A stretch of DNA of 64,000 nucleotides from Phytoactinopolyspora halotolerans (GCF_010550675.1 NZ_JAAGOA010000019.1:78802-142801); one strand, 5' to 3'. Shown: positions 7,699 to 17,133, numbered from the stretch's first letter. Made by a program: numbers and translations. Notes: generated by a model from the letters alone, not told the origin.

Positions 7699-10600
7699 GT
7701 GTCGAGTGCTGGATCCGACGGGAGCTTCGTCCACCTTCACGTGCACACCGAGTACTCGATGCTCGACGGCGCCGCGCGCCTGGACGATCTGTTCAGCGAG
7801 GCCGCCCAGCAGGGTATGCCTGCCGTCGCCACCACCGACCACGGCAACGTGTTCGGCGCCTACGAGTTCTACAGCAAGGCGAAGAAGCACGGCGTCAAGC
7901 CCATCGTCGGCATGGAGGGCTACCTGACGCCGAAGACCAGCCGGTTCGACAAGACACGTGTGCGGTGGGGCGACGGCGGCGGCGACGACGTCTCCGGTAG
8001 TGGTGCGTACACGCACATGACGCTGCTCGCGGAGAACAACACCGGGATGCACAATCTGTTCCGGCTCGCGTCGCTGGCATCCATCGAAGGCTTCTACTTC
8101 AAGCCCCGGATGGACCGGGAGCTGCTGGAGCGTTACGCCACCGGACTGATCGCCACCACGGGCTGTCCCAGCGGTGAGGTGCAGACGCTGCTGCGGCTCG
8201 GCAAGTACGACGACGCTCGGGCGTCCGCGGCGGAGTTCCGCGACATCTTCGGCAAGGAGAACTTCTACGTCGAGCTCATGGACCATGGGCTGTCCATCGA
8301 GAACCGGGTCCGCGAGGATCTGCTCCGTCTGGCCAAGGATCTCTCCCTGCCGCTGCTGGCTACCAACGACCTGCACTACACGCACAAGGCAGACAGCAAG
8401 GCGCACGAGGTGCTGCTGTGCGTGCAGTCCGGCTCGACGCTGGCCGATCCGAAGCGGTTCAAGTTCGACGCCGACCAGTTCTATCTCAAGACCCCGCAGG
8501 AGATGCGGGAGCTGTGGTCCGAGCTGCCGGACGCCTGCGACAACACCCTCGAGATCGCCGAGCGCTGCGAGATCAGCTTCGTCGAGCAGGCCGGCCGGTT
8601 CATGCCGCATTTCCCGGTGCCCGAGGGCGAGGACGAGACCTCCTGGTTCGTCAAGGAGGTGGAGCGCGGCCTGCATCGTCGCTACCCGGAAGGTATTCCG
8701 GACGACGTGCGCAAGCAGGCCGAGTACGAGACCGAGGTGGTGACCGGCAAGGGATACGCCGGCTACTACCTGATCGTCGCCGACTTCATCAACTGGTCGA
8801 AGCGCAACGGGGTCCGGGTGGGGCCGGGCCGTGGATCAGGCGCCGGCTCGATGACCGCGTACGCGATGGGCATCACCGACCTCGATCCGCTCAAGCACGG
8901 GCTGTTCTTCGAGCGGTTCCTCAACCCAGAACGCGCCTCCATGCCCGACTTCGACGTCGACTTCGACGAGCGTGGCCGCGGCGACACCATCCGCTACGTC
9001 ACCGAGAAGTACGGCAGCGAGTACGTGGCGCAGATCGTCACCTACGGCACCATCAAGGCCAAGCAGGCGGTCAAGGACGCCTCCCGGGTGCTGGGGTTCC
9101 CGTTCTCGATGGGGGAGCGGATCACCAAGGCGATGCCGCCGGCGGTCATGGGCAAGGACATCCCGCTGTCCGGGATCTTCGACCCGGAGCATCCGCGTTA
9201 CAACGAGGCCGGCGAGTTCCGCCAGCTCTACGAGTCCGACGCCGACGTCCGCAACGTCGTGGACACGGCGAAGGGCCTGGAGAACCTGAAGCGCCAGTGG
9301 GGCGTGCACGCCGCCGGGGTGATCATGTCCTCGGAGCGGCTGCTGGACACCATCCCCATCATGAAGCGCGAGCAGGACGGCGCGATCATCACGCAGTTCG
9401 ACTACCCGACCTGCGAGACGCTCGGCCTGGTCAAGATGGACTTCCTGGGGCTGCGGAACCTCACCATCCTCGACGATGCGCTGAAGAACATCGTGCGCAA
9501 CGGCAAGGACCCGATCGACCTCGACGAGCTGGAGCTCGACGACCCGGCAGCCTACGAGCTGCTGGCGCGCGGTGACACGTTGGGTGTGTTCCAGCTCGAC
9601 GGCGGCCCGATGCGGGCGCTGCTGCGGATGATGCGGCCCGACACCTTCGAGGACATCTCCGCCGTCATCGCCCTGTACCGGCCGGGGCCGATGGGTGCGA
9701 ACTCACATATCAACTATGCGCTGCGCAAGACCGGCCAGCAGGAGATCACCCCGATCCATCCGGAGCTGGCCGAGCCGCTCGAAGACATCCTGGGCACGAC
9801 CTACGGCCTGATCGTCTATCAGGAGCAGGTCATGGCGATCGCGCAGAAGCTGGCCGGGTACACGCTCGGTAAAGCGGATCTGCTCCGGCGCGCCATGGGC
9901 AAGAAGAAGCGCGAGGTCCTCGACGCCGAGTTCGTCGGCTTCTCCGAGGGGATGAAGGCGAACGGGTTCTCCGAGGCGGCCATCAAGACGCTGTGGGACA
10001 TCCTGGTCCCGTTCTCCGACTACGCGTTCAACAAGGCGCACAGTGCCGCGTACGGCGTCATCGCGTACTGGACGGCCTTCCTCAAGGCGAACTATCCGGC
10101 CGAGTACATGGCCGCGCTGCTGACGTCGGTCCGCGGTGACAAGGACAAGACCGCGCTGTACCTGTCCGAATGCCGGCGGATGGGGATCAAGGTGTTCCCG
10201 CCGGATGTGAACGAGTCCGAGGGTGACTTCACCCCGGTCGGCACCGATATCAGGTTCGGCCTGGCCGCCATCCGCAACGTCGGCGGCAACGTCGTCGACG
10301 GGATCGTGTCCGCCCGCAAGAGCGAGGGCCGGTACGAGAGCTTCGCCGACTTCATGAACAAGGTTCCGGTCCCCGTGTGCAACAAGCGGGTGGTGGAATC
10401 CCTGGTCAAGGCCGGCGCGTTCGACTCCATGGGATACGCACGACGGGCGCTCGCGGCCATCGTCGACGACACCGTCGACGCGGTCATCACCGTCAAACGC
10501 AACGAGGCGATCGGTCAGTTCGACCTGTTCGGCGGCGCCGGCAGCGAGGAGAGCGCGGGCCTGGAGATCAGCGTGCCCGAGCTGGCCGAGTGGGACAAGA

Positions 10601-11226
10601 AGATCAAGCTCGGCTATGAGCGCGAGATGCTCGGCCTGTATGTCTCCGACCACCCGCTGCTGGGGCTGGAGCACGTCCTGACCGCCTCGGTGGACCGGCC
10701 GATCTCGGCGTTGACCGACGAGAACGAGGTGCCGAGCGGGACCAGCCTCACCATCGGCGGGTTGATCACGGGGATCCAGCGCAAGGTCACCAAGCGCGGC
10801 GATACCTGGGCGATCGCCACCGTCGAGGATCTGGAAGGCGCCATCGAGTGCCTGTTCTTCCCGGCCACCTACCAGCTGTACGCGACACAGCTGGTGGAGG
10901 ACGAGATCGTGCTGGTGAAGGGGAGACTCGACTGGCGGGACGAGTCGCCGCAGTTCATGGCCAGCGAGCTGACCATGCCGGACATCTCCGAAGCGCCCAC
11001 CGGCCCGCTCGTGGTCACGATGCCGGTCGCCCGGTGCACGCCGCCGGTCGTGGAGCGGCTGAAGGACGTGCTGGTGACCCATCCCGGTGCGACCGAGGTG
11101 CACCTGAAGCTCACAGGCTCGGAGAAGGTCACGGTCATGCGGCTCGCCGACGGGCTGCGCGTGACGCCGTCGTCGGCCCTGATGGGAGACCTCAAGGCGC
11201 TGCTCGGCCCGACGTGTGTGGTCTGA
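7699..11226 (+). CDS. dnaE: DNA polymerase III alpha subunit
   Basis: Replicative polymerase catalytic subunit, 1,175 residues, a normal length for DnaE1. The PHP domain begins HLHVHTEYSMLDGA at about residue 12. The C-family polymerase active site PDFDVDFDERGR places the metal-binding aspartates at 419 and 421. Helix-hairpin-helix and OB-fold regions follow (TSLTIGGLITGIQRKVTKRG near 1,020). GTG 7699 has AGGAGG at 7681-7686, though spaced about 12 bases. No partner genes lie beside it; a small membrane protein gene follows. Confidence 0.97.
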   Translation: MSSAGSDGSFVHLHVHTEYSMLDGAARLDDLFSEAAQQGMPAVATTDHGNVFGAYEFYSKAKKHGVKPIVGMEGYLTPKTSRFDKTRVRWGDGGGDDVSGSGAYTHMTLLAENNTGMHNLFRLASLASIEGFYFKPRMDRELLERYATGLIATTGCPSGEVQTLLRLGKYDDARASAAEFRDIFGKENFYVELMDHGLSIENRVREDLLRLAKDLSLPLLATNDLHYTHKADSKAHEVLLCVQSGSTLADPKRFKFDADQFYLKTPQEMRELWSELPDACDNTLEIAERCEISFVEQAGRFMPHFPVPEGEDETSWFVKEVERGLHRRYPEGIPDDVRKQAEYETEVVTGKGYAGYYLIVADFINWSKRNGVRVGPGRGSGAGSMTAYAMGITDLDPLKHGLFFERFLNPERASMPDFDVDFDERGRGDTIRYVTEKYGSEYVAQIVTYGTIKAKQAVKDASRVLGFPFSMGERITKAMPPAVMGKDIPLSGIFDPEHPRYNEAGEFRQLYESDADVRNVVDTAKGLENLKRQWGVHAAGVIMSSERLLDTIPIMKREQDGAIITQFDYPTCETLGLVKMDFLGLRNLTILDDALKNIVRNGKDPIDLDELELDDPAAYELLARGDTLGVFQLDGGPMRALLRMMRPDTFEDISAVIALYRPGPMGANSHINYALRKTGQQEITPIHPELAEPLEDILGTTYGLIVYQEQVMAIAQKLAGYTLGKADLLRRAMGKKKREVLDAEFVGFSEGMKANGFSEAAIKTLWDILVPFSDYAFNKAHSAAYGVIAYWTAFLKANYPAEYMAALLTSVRGDKDKTALYLSECRRMGIKVFPPDVNESEGDFTPVGTDIRFGLAAIRNVGGNVVDGIVSARKSEGRYESFADFMNKVPVPVCNKRVVESLVKAGAFDSMGYARRALAAIVDDTVDAVITVKRNEAIGQFDLFGGAGSEESAGLEISVPELAEWDKKIKLGYEREMLGLYVSDHPLLGLEHVLTASVDRPISALTDENEVPSGTSLTIGGLITGIQRKVTKRGDTWAIATVEDLEGAIECLFFPATYQLYATQLVEDEIVLVKGRLDWRDESPQFMASELTMPDISEAPTGPLVVTMPVARCTPPVVERLKDVLVTHPGATEVHLKLTGSEKVTVMRLADGLRVTPSSALMGDLKALLGPTCVV

Positions 11227-11263
11227 TAGTGCAGATGAGCGAAGAGGAACTAACCATCGATCC

Positions 11264-11875
11264 GTGGCCGGCGTCGTGAGCGGGGATCCATCCTGGTCCG
11301 GTGCTCCGGCCGATGCACACGCCGAGCTGACGGCCGCTCCGTCCGCTACGGCCAGGACGCGCGGCCGTCGCCCGGCGCCGAGCCCGGCGCGGGTGAGCAT
11401 CGAGATCGGCGTCACCTGCCTTGTCCTCGGCGTGACCATGGGCGCCGTGTGGTATCTGCTCGCGCCGGATCTGATCGGGCAGGTGGTGGAGGGCGGAAAC
11501 GTCGTGGCCCCGATCGAGCAGGCGCGTCAGCTGTTCGATCAGATTGCGATCTTCTTCGGCCTGGGCGTCCTGATCGGCCTAGTCCTGGGCTCGTTCTTCG
11601 GTGTGCGGCACCGGCGGCGGCCGGTGACCGTGCTGGTGGCGTTGGCCGTGGGCGGACTGGGCGGATCCCTGCTGGCGTTGGCGGCCGGGAGCGTGCTCGG
11701 CCCGTCGGCGGCAAGCGGACCGCCGGGCACCGAGGTGGCCATTCCGCTGAGATTGGAAGCGCCCGCGGCCCTGTTCGCCTGGCCGGTGGTGGCGGTCGTG
11801 GTGGTGACCATCATGTCGTTGTTCCGCGATGATCGGACGCCGTGGGTGTGGAACGGCGGTTCGGCCCGGCAGTAG
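11264..11875 (+). CDS. Putative four-helix membrane protein (DUF2567-like)
   Basis: A membrane protein of about 203 residues with no enzyme motif. Four hydrophobic segments are visible: VTCLVLGVTMGAVWYLLAP, IFFGLGVLIGLVLGSFFG, VTVLVALAVGGLGGSLLAL and LFAWPVVAVVVVTIMSLF, separated by basic HRRRP and a Pro/Gly-rich loop. The organisation recalls the actinobacterial DUF2567 family, but this is a weak recognition. The start is uncertain: the open frame extends to 11216, overlapping dnaE; GTG 11264 is chosen because it follows a GAAGAGGAA stretch. It ends nine bases before the next gene, so the two may be cotranscribed. Confidence 0.6.
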   Translation: MAGVVSGDPSWSGAPADAHAELTAAPSATARTRGRRPAPSPARVSIEIGVTCLVLGVTMGAVWYLLAPDLIGQVVEGGNVVAPIEQARQLFDQIAIFFGLGVLIGLVLGSFFGVRHRRRPVTVLVALAVGGLGGSLLALAAGSVLGPSAASGPPGTEVAIPLRLEAPAALFAWPVVAVVVVTIMSLFRDDRTPWVWNGGSARQ

Positions 11876-11884
11876 GGAGTACAA

Positions 11885-12811
11885 GTGGCGGACGGGGTCG
11901 AGGTCGTCGACGCGTTGTTCTCACAGTTCGTTCTGGGAAACGCGTCGCTGGAGCGGCTGTGGACGGGAGCGCGCTGGGCGGAGGGGCCGGTCTACTTCGC
12001 CGACGCACGTCAGCTGCTGTTCAGCGACATCCCGAACGATCGCATGCTGCGCTGGGTCGACGTCGGCGGCCCGGGAGACGGCGGCGTCACCACCGTCTAC
12101 CGGCAGCCGTCGGAGTACGCCAACGGGCACACCCGTGACCGGGAAGGGCGGCTGGTCAGCTGCCAGCACGGCACCCGGTCGGTGACCCGGACCGAGCTGG
12201 ACGGCAGCATCACGGTGCTGGCGGAGCGGATCGGGGGACGACGGCTGAACTCGCCCAACGACGTGGTGGTCAAGTCCGATGGCAGCGTGTGGTTCACCGA
12301 CCCGCCGTACGGCATCCTCAGCGATTACGAGGGGCACAAGGCGCCGTCCGAGCTCGACGGCTGCTGCGTCTACCGGCTGGATCCGGCGACCGGCGCGCTG
12401 GACGTGGTGGTGGACGACATGGTCAAGCCGAACGGGTTGGCGTTCTCGGTGGACGAGTCGGTGCTGTATGTGACGGACAGCGGACGCTCGCACGATCCGC
12501 AGGGGCCCCGGCACATCCGGGCGTATGACGTGCGCGACGGGCGCGAGCTGGCCGCCGGACGGGTCGTCGCCGAGGTCGCCCCCGGCAATCCGGACGGGCT
12601 CGCCGTCGACGACGAGGACTATCTGTGGTGTAGCGCCGGAGACGGCGTGCATTGCCTCGCCCCCGACGGCACCCTGCTGGGCAAGATCCTGGTGCCGGAG
12701 ACCGTGTCGAACTGTACGTTCGGCGGCGCGAAGCGCAACCGGCTGTTCATCACCGCGACCACGTCGCTCTATGCGATCTACCTGAACCGCGCCGGCGCCC
12801 AACGGCCATAA
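11885..12811 (+). CDS. SMP-30/gluconolactonase-family protein
   Basis: A 308-residue six-bladed beta-propeller of the SMP-30/LRE family, which hydrolyse sugar lactones using one divalent metal. Typical landmarks are WAEGPVYF (metal-ligand Glu), NGHTRDREGRLVSCQH, NSPNDVVVKSDGSVWFTDPPYG, KPNGLAFSVDE and DGLAVDDEDYLWCSAGDGV. There is no signal peptide, so it is cytoplasmic. GTG 11885 follows AGGGAGTACAA. The substrate cannot be named; a sugar-lactone role would fit the sugar-acid genes at 22-27 kb, but they are not adjacent. Confidence 0.88.
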   Translation: MADGVEVVDALFSQFVLGNASLERLWTGARWAEGPVYFADARQLLFSDIPNDRMLRWVDVGGPGDGGVTTVYRQPSEYANGHTRDREGRLVSCQHGTRSVTRTELDGSITVLAERIGGRRLNSPNDVVVKSDGSVWFTDPPYGILSDYEGHKAPSELDGCCVYRLDPATGALDVVVDDMVKPNGLAFSVDESVLYVTDSGRSHDPQGPRHIRAYDVRDGRELAAGRVVAEVAPGNPDGLAVDDEDYLWCSAGDGVHCLAPDGTLLGKILVPETVSNCTFGGAKRNRLFITATTSLYAIYLNRAGAQRP

Positions 12812-12878
12812 TCACCAACCGTCGGCCGCGCCATGCAGGGGAGTCGCGCAACCCGGAGACGGTCCGCGCCGCCGGGCG

Positions 12879-12943
12879 TGGCACGTTGAACGCCTCCACA
12901 AAGCGACACAAAACGGACGCAAATGCCGTCCTTGAGCGTGCCA
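12879..12943. terminator. Nested hairpin between convergent genes
   Basis: Outer arms TGGCACG (12879-12885) and CGTGCCA (12937-12943) enclose an inner GGACG/CGTCC pair (12915-12931). It lies between the rightward SMP-30 gene and the leftward channel gene and probably terminates both. No T-run is present. Confidence 0.5.
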
Positions 12944-12958
12944 TCCACAGGCACCCGG

Positions 12959-13936
12959 CTAACTCGGTGGCCCGGGCGCGCCGTGATCATCAGATGGGTC
13001 AGGGGTGGTGGTGCTTCGAGTCAGGCGGTGCTCGAGGGATGCGACTTGGCGCTGCAGGCTACGGATCGCCTCGAGCAGCTGGTCCTCACGGTCCGGCGGT
13101 GAGCTGAACCGAGGTGCTGTGGAGTCCGGTCGAAGGGTGACCTCGGTTGGACCGGAGCGTTCTGGCGGGGCTCCACCGGGTTGCTCGTCGTCCTGGTCTT
13201 TCTGCCGGTCCAGGGCCTCCACCGTCACCGCGATGAACAGGTTGAGTACGACGAACGTCGCCACCACCACGAAGCCGAGGAAGAACAGCCACGCGGCCGG
13301 TTCCTGGCGCCCGATCGGTTCGACGATGTCACCGAGGCCGCCGTCGCCGATCATGATCCGGAACATCGACGTGGCCGATTGGCCCAGATTGCCGAAGTGC
13401 TCGGGCGCGAGATCGCCGAACATGTTCGTGGACATGACGATGCCGACATAGTAGAGAATGCCGAGCAGCGCGGCGATGGACGAGATGCCGGGGATGGCGG
13501 CGATCAGCGCCCCGATCACCCGGCGCATCGACCGCACGGTCGACAGCAGGCGAAGCACGCGCAAGACGCGCAGCACCCGGAGGACGGCCGCGTTGCCGGA
13601 CGCGGGCACGAGCGCGACGAGGACGACGAGCAGGTCGAACCATCCCCAGGCGGAGCGGAAGAAGGCCGTCCGATGGGCATAGATGCGCAGCACGATCTCG
13701 ACCACGAAGATCCCGACGATGCCGCGGTTGACGGGCGTGAGGATGAAGCCCCAGCGATCGGTGACGGACTCGTAGGTCTCGACGCCCAAGAGCACGGCGT
13801 TGACGATGATCAGAGAGATGATCGCCCGCTGAAAGGCGGCGGATTCGGCCACGACGACGGCACGGTCGCGGAGCGTGCGCTGCGGAGACGGGCGGCTCGG
13901 TGGGCGGTCGAGTACATCGGTCGCCCGATCGGTCAT
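12959..13936 (-). CDS. Voltage-gated-type cation channel with unusual pore motif
   Basis: A 325-residue protein with six membrane segments of the bacterial NaChBac type. The voltage sensor S4 is visible as LRVLRVLRVLRLL with arginine every third residue near 120-132. S5, pore helix and S6 follow (FLGFVVVATFVVLNLFIAVTVEAL), and the C-terminus forms a coiled coil (LLEAIRSLQRQVASLEHRL). The pore segment reads SMFRIMIGDGGLGDIVEPI; aligned with NaChBac, the TLESW filter becomes IGDGG, so an Asp ring replaces the Glu ring. ATG 13936. Ion selectivity cannot be assumed. Divergent from the epimerase gene. Confidence 0.87.
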   Translation of the reverse strand: MTDRATDVLDRPPSRPSPQRTLRDRAVVVAESAAFQRAIISLIIVNAVLLGVETYESVTDRWGFILTPVNRGIVGIFVVEIVLRIYAHRTAFFRSAWGWFDLLVVLVALVPASGNAAVLRVLRVLRVLRLLSTVRSMRRVIGALIAAIPGISSIAALLGILYYVGIVMSTNMFGDLAPEHFGNLGQSATSMFRIMIGDGGLGDIVEPIGRQEPAAWLFFLGFVVVATFVVLNLFIAVTVEALDRQKDQDDEQPGGAPPERSGPTEVTLRPDSTAPRFSSPPDREDQLLEAIRSLQRQVASLEHRLTRSTTTPDPSDDHGAPGPPS

Positions 13937-14207
13937 GGACGTTTCCTCACGTGCGGCGGCGGTCAGCGCCTACAAGCGGACATCAGCGCGCATATTGTTG
14001 CATGTCGCACAATCTTCACGTGCCGCCTCCCGATTGCCGGCACACGCTGGGCGGCGGCTCTGTCCTGGGCAGACTTCGGATCGCGGCCGTGTCCTGACCC
14101 GTCGTCGACGCGAGCCTCGCCTCGTCCGTAGAGCCTCACGTCCGTCGCCTGCGACATCGTGCGCCTTCCCATACCTGCTGACGTGGGCGTATCATCGCCG
14201 CACATCG

Positions 14208-14231
14208 GCATTGTCTCGGGGGGCACAATGC
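14208..14231 (+). promoter_or_regulatory. Hairpin enclosing the ribosome site and start codon of the epimerase gene
   Basis: GCATTGT (14208-14214) is complementary to ACAATGC (14225-14231). The ten-base loop contains the GGGGGG ribosome site, and the start codon ATG (14228-14230) lies inside the right arm. The geometry would mask the start when paired, suggesting a translational switch or thermometer. The pairing is seen; the function is inference. Confidence 0.35.
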
Positions 14232-15256
14232 GCATACTGGTCACTGGTGGGACCGGATTCGTTGGTTCGCATGCTGTGGCGGCTCTCGTCGAACAGGGGT
14301 ATGACGTCAGGCTGCTGGTTCGATCACCGGACCGCATCGCGCCGGCGCTCGAACCTCTCGGAGTGAACGGCGCGGTCGGTCATGTGGTGGGAGACGTCAC
14401 CGATCGCGCGTCGGTGGAGCGCGCCGTCGCCGGCTGTGACGCCGTCGTGAACGCGGCGAACGTCTATGACTTGGACGCCCGGGCGTATCGGGCGACCAAA
14501 GACGTCAAGGTACGCGGGACCGAGGTGGTGCTGCGAGCGGCGGCCGAGCGGGGCTGTGACCCGATCGTCCACGTGTCGAGCACGCTGACGGTGCTCAGCT
14601 GGCACGCGACCGTGGGGCCGGACGCGCCGTTGTCGAGTGCGCGCGGCGTCTACACGCGTTCGAAGGTGGCCGGTGACCGGATCGCGCGGGATCTGCAGGC
14701 ATCCGGGCTGCCGGTGGTGCTCGTCCAGCCCGGCGGTGTGCTCGGGCCGTCGGATCCGCACCTGAGTGATCAGATGCGCCGCCTTCGCGACGTTCTGCGG
14801 GGTCTGTACCCGCTGTATCCTCGCGGTGGTTATCACGTCTGCGACGTGCGAGACGTGGCGCGCGTCCTCTCGGCCGTCGTCGTACCCGGCCGTGGGCCGC
14901 GCCGGTACGCCGTGCCCGGACACCATGTGGATGGCCGGCGCATGTTCGACATGCTGCGGACCGTGACCGGGCGTCGGTTGCCGCACGTCCTGTTGCCGGC
15001 GGCGGCGCTGCTGGCGCCGACCTGGCTGGCGTCCTCCGTGCAGCGGATACTGCCGTTTCACGTGCCGGCCGAGTACGAGGGCGTGCTGGTCACGTGGTAC
15101 GACACGCGGATCGATGACTCGCGTGCCCGGGAGGAATTCGGTATCGAGCCCAGGCTGCTAGGTGAGACCTTCCTCGATGCCGTCAGCTGGCTGCGGGACG
15201 CGGGACACATCACCGCGCGGCAGGCCGGGCGGATCTCGACCGGCGAGCCGATCTGA
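14228..15256 (+). CDS. NAD(P)-dependent epimerase/dehydratase (extended SDR)
   Basis: A 342-residue extended short-chain dehydrogenase. The Rossmann motif TGGTGFVGSHA starts at residue 6; DVTDRASVERAV and the VNAAN segment follow. HVSSTL and the active-site YTRSKVAGD (Tyr-x-x-x-Lys) sit near residues 140-162. The C-terminal third is the variable substrate domain, with a hydrophobic patch HVLLPAAALLAPTWL. ATG 14228 is chosen because it starts MRILVTGGTG and has GGGGGG before it; an upstream start at 14159 would add an unrelated tail. The substrate is unknown (nucleotide sugar, flavonoid-like or other carbonyl). Confidence 0.88.
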   Translation: MRILVTGGTGFVGSHAVAALVEQGYDVRLLVRSPDRIAPALEPLGVNGAVGHVVGDVTDRASVERAVAGCDAVVNAANVYDLDARAYRATKDVKVRGTEVVLRAAAERGCDPIVHVSSTLTVLSWHATVGPDAPLSSARGVYTRSKVAGDRIARDLQASGLPVVLVQPGGVLGPSDPHLSDQMRRLRDVLRGLYPLYPRGGYHVCDVRDVARVLSAVVVPGRGPRRYAVPGHHVDGRRMFDMLRTVTGRRLPHVLLPAAALLAPTWLASSVQRILPFHVPAEYEGVLVTWYDTRIDDSRAREEFGIEPRLLGETFLDAVSWLRDAGHITARQAGRISTGEPI

Positions 15257-15370
15257 CGACGATGCGTCGTTCACCTGGGACGATCACGGGTCAAGCAGGA
15301 CGAAGCCGACTCTGTCGGCGCTGTCAGGTAGAACAGATGTACTACCGGAGACAAGCAGAAGGAGTAACGC

Positions 15371-15709
15371 ATGAACGACTCCATCGTTACTGATATCGAG
15401 GCAGAGCTGGCGGACTTGTCCCGCGCCTTGACCGAGCCGGGTGAGCGGGAATGTCTGCGCTGTTACGTCCTTCGGATGCTTCATGAGTTCGGGTGCGACG
15501 GAACTCTGCGCTGGGCGAAGTATTGGAGGGATCTGCGGGCACCGCGTGCTCAGGCGCTGGCGAGGAAGCTGGCATACCGTGGCGGTCACTGCGACTGCGA
15601 GGTCATTTTCAACGTGTATCCGCGGTACCCGCAGACGACGAAGCTCCAGCCGTGTGCCGGCGTATCGCGCCGGGGGTGTACGAAGCCCTGCGCGCTGGGC
15701 CCGCCCTGA
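15371..15709 (+). CDS. DUF2695-like small cysteine-rich protein
   Basis: A 112-residue protein resembling DUF2695, a family of unknown function. Recognisable core: ECLRCYVLRMLHEFGCDGTLRWA, then WRDLRAPRAQAL and RGGHCDCEVIFNVY. Cysteines in CxxC and CDC arrangements could bind a metal. ATG 15371 has an excellent AAGGAG at 15359-15364. The core ends near residue 82; the rest (PQTTKLQPCAGV onward) runs into sequence antisense to the next, degraded gene, so the original stop may have been lost by rearrangement. Confidence 0.7.
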   Translation: MNDSIVTDIEAELADLSRALTEPGERECLRCYVLRMLHEFGCDGTLRWAKYWRDLRAPRAQALARKLAYRGGHCDCEVIFNVYPRYPQTTKLQPCAGVSRRGCTKPCALGPP

Positions 15710-16131
15710 CGTCGTGCTCTGCGGTGTGTCCGCCTGCCGTCGGGCAGATGAGGCACCGCACAGCTCCGGCGTGAAACGAAGACACGGTCGCATGCCGAGG
15801 CTGTGCAGATGCCGAGCCGATCGCACATCGGATTGCCGAGGACGACGGCGAGTGCGGTAGCCATCGACGCGGCCCAGCTGCGGGCCCAGCTGGCGTCCAT
15901 CGCGTGGAAGTGCAGGTGCCATGGCTCGCCGTCGTGCCGGGCTAGGACCGGGGCCGCGTGTGTCTCGCGCAGCAGCGTGTTGGTCCGTTCGCAGGCTTCG
16001 TCGAGCCGTCCGGCATCGACGTCGGCGAAGACGCGGTAGAGGCGCATCGCGTACTCGCGCAGCTGCTCGACGTCCGGTTCCGCAACGACGGGGCGCGGTC
16101 CGTTCCGGCGCGGCCGCAACAGCTCCGACAC
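15586..16131 (-). pseudogene. Degraded CGNR/ABATE-type zinc-finger regulator
   Basis: The frame contains the middle of a CGNR zinc-finger (ABATE-domain) transcription regulator: EEVSELLRPR, then EACERTNTLLRETHAAPVLARHD, WHLHFHA and GICTASACDRVFV. In intact proteins the last segment continues as DTSRNG with a second pair of zinc ligands. Here it becomes SRRSCAVPHLP and a basic low-complexity tail, suggesting a frameshift. Upstream, family-like sequence (SGREYSGRRTA) continues without a start until an in-frame TAG at 16212-16210, so the N-terminus is also lost. A very short functional derivative cannot be excluded. Confidence 0.55.
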
Positions 16132-16257
16132 CTCCTCGGCGGTGCGCCGTCCGCTGTATTCGCGGCCTGACGCGTGGGCCCGGGGTGAGGACCGGTCATC
16201 CTCTCGCCACTATGGTCGTCACTACCTAACAGAGTATCGACAGTAACGGAGAACGCG

Positions 16258-17115
16258 ATGGACAGCGTGGTGACGCCGACTGTGTCGGCCGATGTGGCGC
16301 ACGCGTGGATGCGGCGATGGGACGTCCAACAGGAGCACTACATCGCCGATCGCGAAGAGCGGTTCGCCGTCATCGCCGATGTGGTTCAGGCCGCGGTGCG
16401 CGATGTCGACGAGCCGGTCATCGTCGATCTCGGATGTGGACCAGGGTCGCTTTCCGCCCGGCTGCGCGAGCGGCTTCCGGCGGCGCGGATCATCGGCATC
16501 GACGCTGATCCACTACTCCTCGGGCTCGGCCGGGCGCACTATGGCGATGCCATCGAGTGGGTCGATGCCGATCTGGCCGAAGGGTCGTGGCGGTCGAGCG
16601 TGCCGGCCACCATCCACGCCGCTGTGTCGACGACGGCGCTGCACTGGCTACCGACGGAGTCGCTGGCCGAGTTGTACCGGGATCTGGCATCCCTTACGGT
16701 GCCCGGCGGCGTGTACGCCAACGGCGACCATCTCGGCTTGGATGACAAGCGGCTGCAGTCGCTGGCGACGGTGGTCCGCGATCGCCGAGCCGAACGCGTC
16801 GGCGTTCTGGACAACGAGGACTGGCATGCGTGGTGGGACGCGATCGGCGCTGACCCCGCGATGGCCGGCCTCGTCCGGCAGCGTGCCGAGCGGTTGGCGG
16901 CCCGAAATGGTGCGCCTGCCAGCGGCGATCGCGCGACCACGAGTGCTGACGATCCGACGGCGAGCACAGACGAGGACGCCAAGGACAGTCAGACTCACGA
17001 CGGTAACGGCCTGACCGTAGCGGACCACATCGCCATGCTCACCGCTGCCGGATACGCGACTGCTGCCCCGATCTGGCAGGTCGGAGACGACCACGTCCTC
17101 GTCGCGCTGCGGTGA
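16258..17115 (+). CDS. Class I SAM-dependent methyltransferase
   Basis: A 285-residue methyltransferase. SAM-binding motif I IVDLGCGPGSLSARL is near residue 58, motif II IIGIDADPLLL follows, and motif IV STTALHWLP is near 122. An Asp/Ser/Thr-rich insertion (SADDPTASTDEDAKDS) interrupts the C-terminal half near residues 225-245, which is unusual. ATG 16258 has ACGGAG upstream. The substrate is not identifiable. It ends just before a palindrome separating it from the convergent YbaK-type gene. Confidence 0.88.
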   Translation: MDSVVTPTVSADVAHAWMRRWDVQQEHYIADREERFAVIADVVQAAVRDVDEPVIVDLGCGPGSLSARLRERLPAARIIGIDADPLLLGLGRAHYGDAIEWVDADLAEGSWRSSVPATIHAAVSTTALHWLPTESLAELYRDLASLTVPGGVYANGDHLGLDDKRLQSLATVVRDRRAERVGVLDNEDWHAWWDAIGADPAMAGLVRQRAERLAARNGAPASGDRATTSADDPTASTDEDAKDSQTHDGNGLTVADHIAMLTAAGYATAAPIWQVGDDHVLVALR

Positions 17116-17133
17116 CTCGCGAGAGGCCACGAT

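Noticed and set aside
9703..11439. 578-residue leftward frame over dnaE
   Set aside because: Shadow of the DnaE polymerase; no domain recognised.
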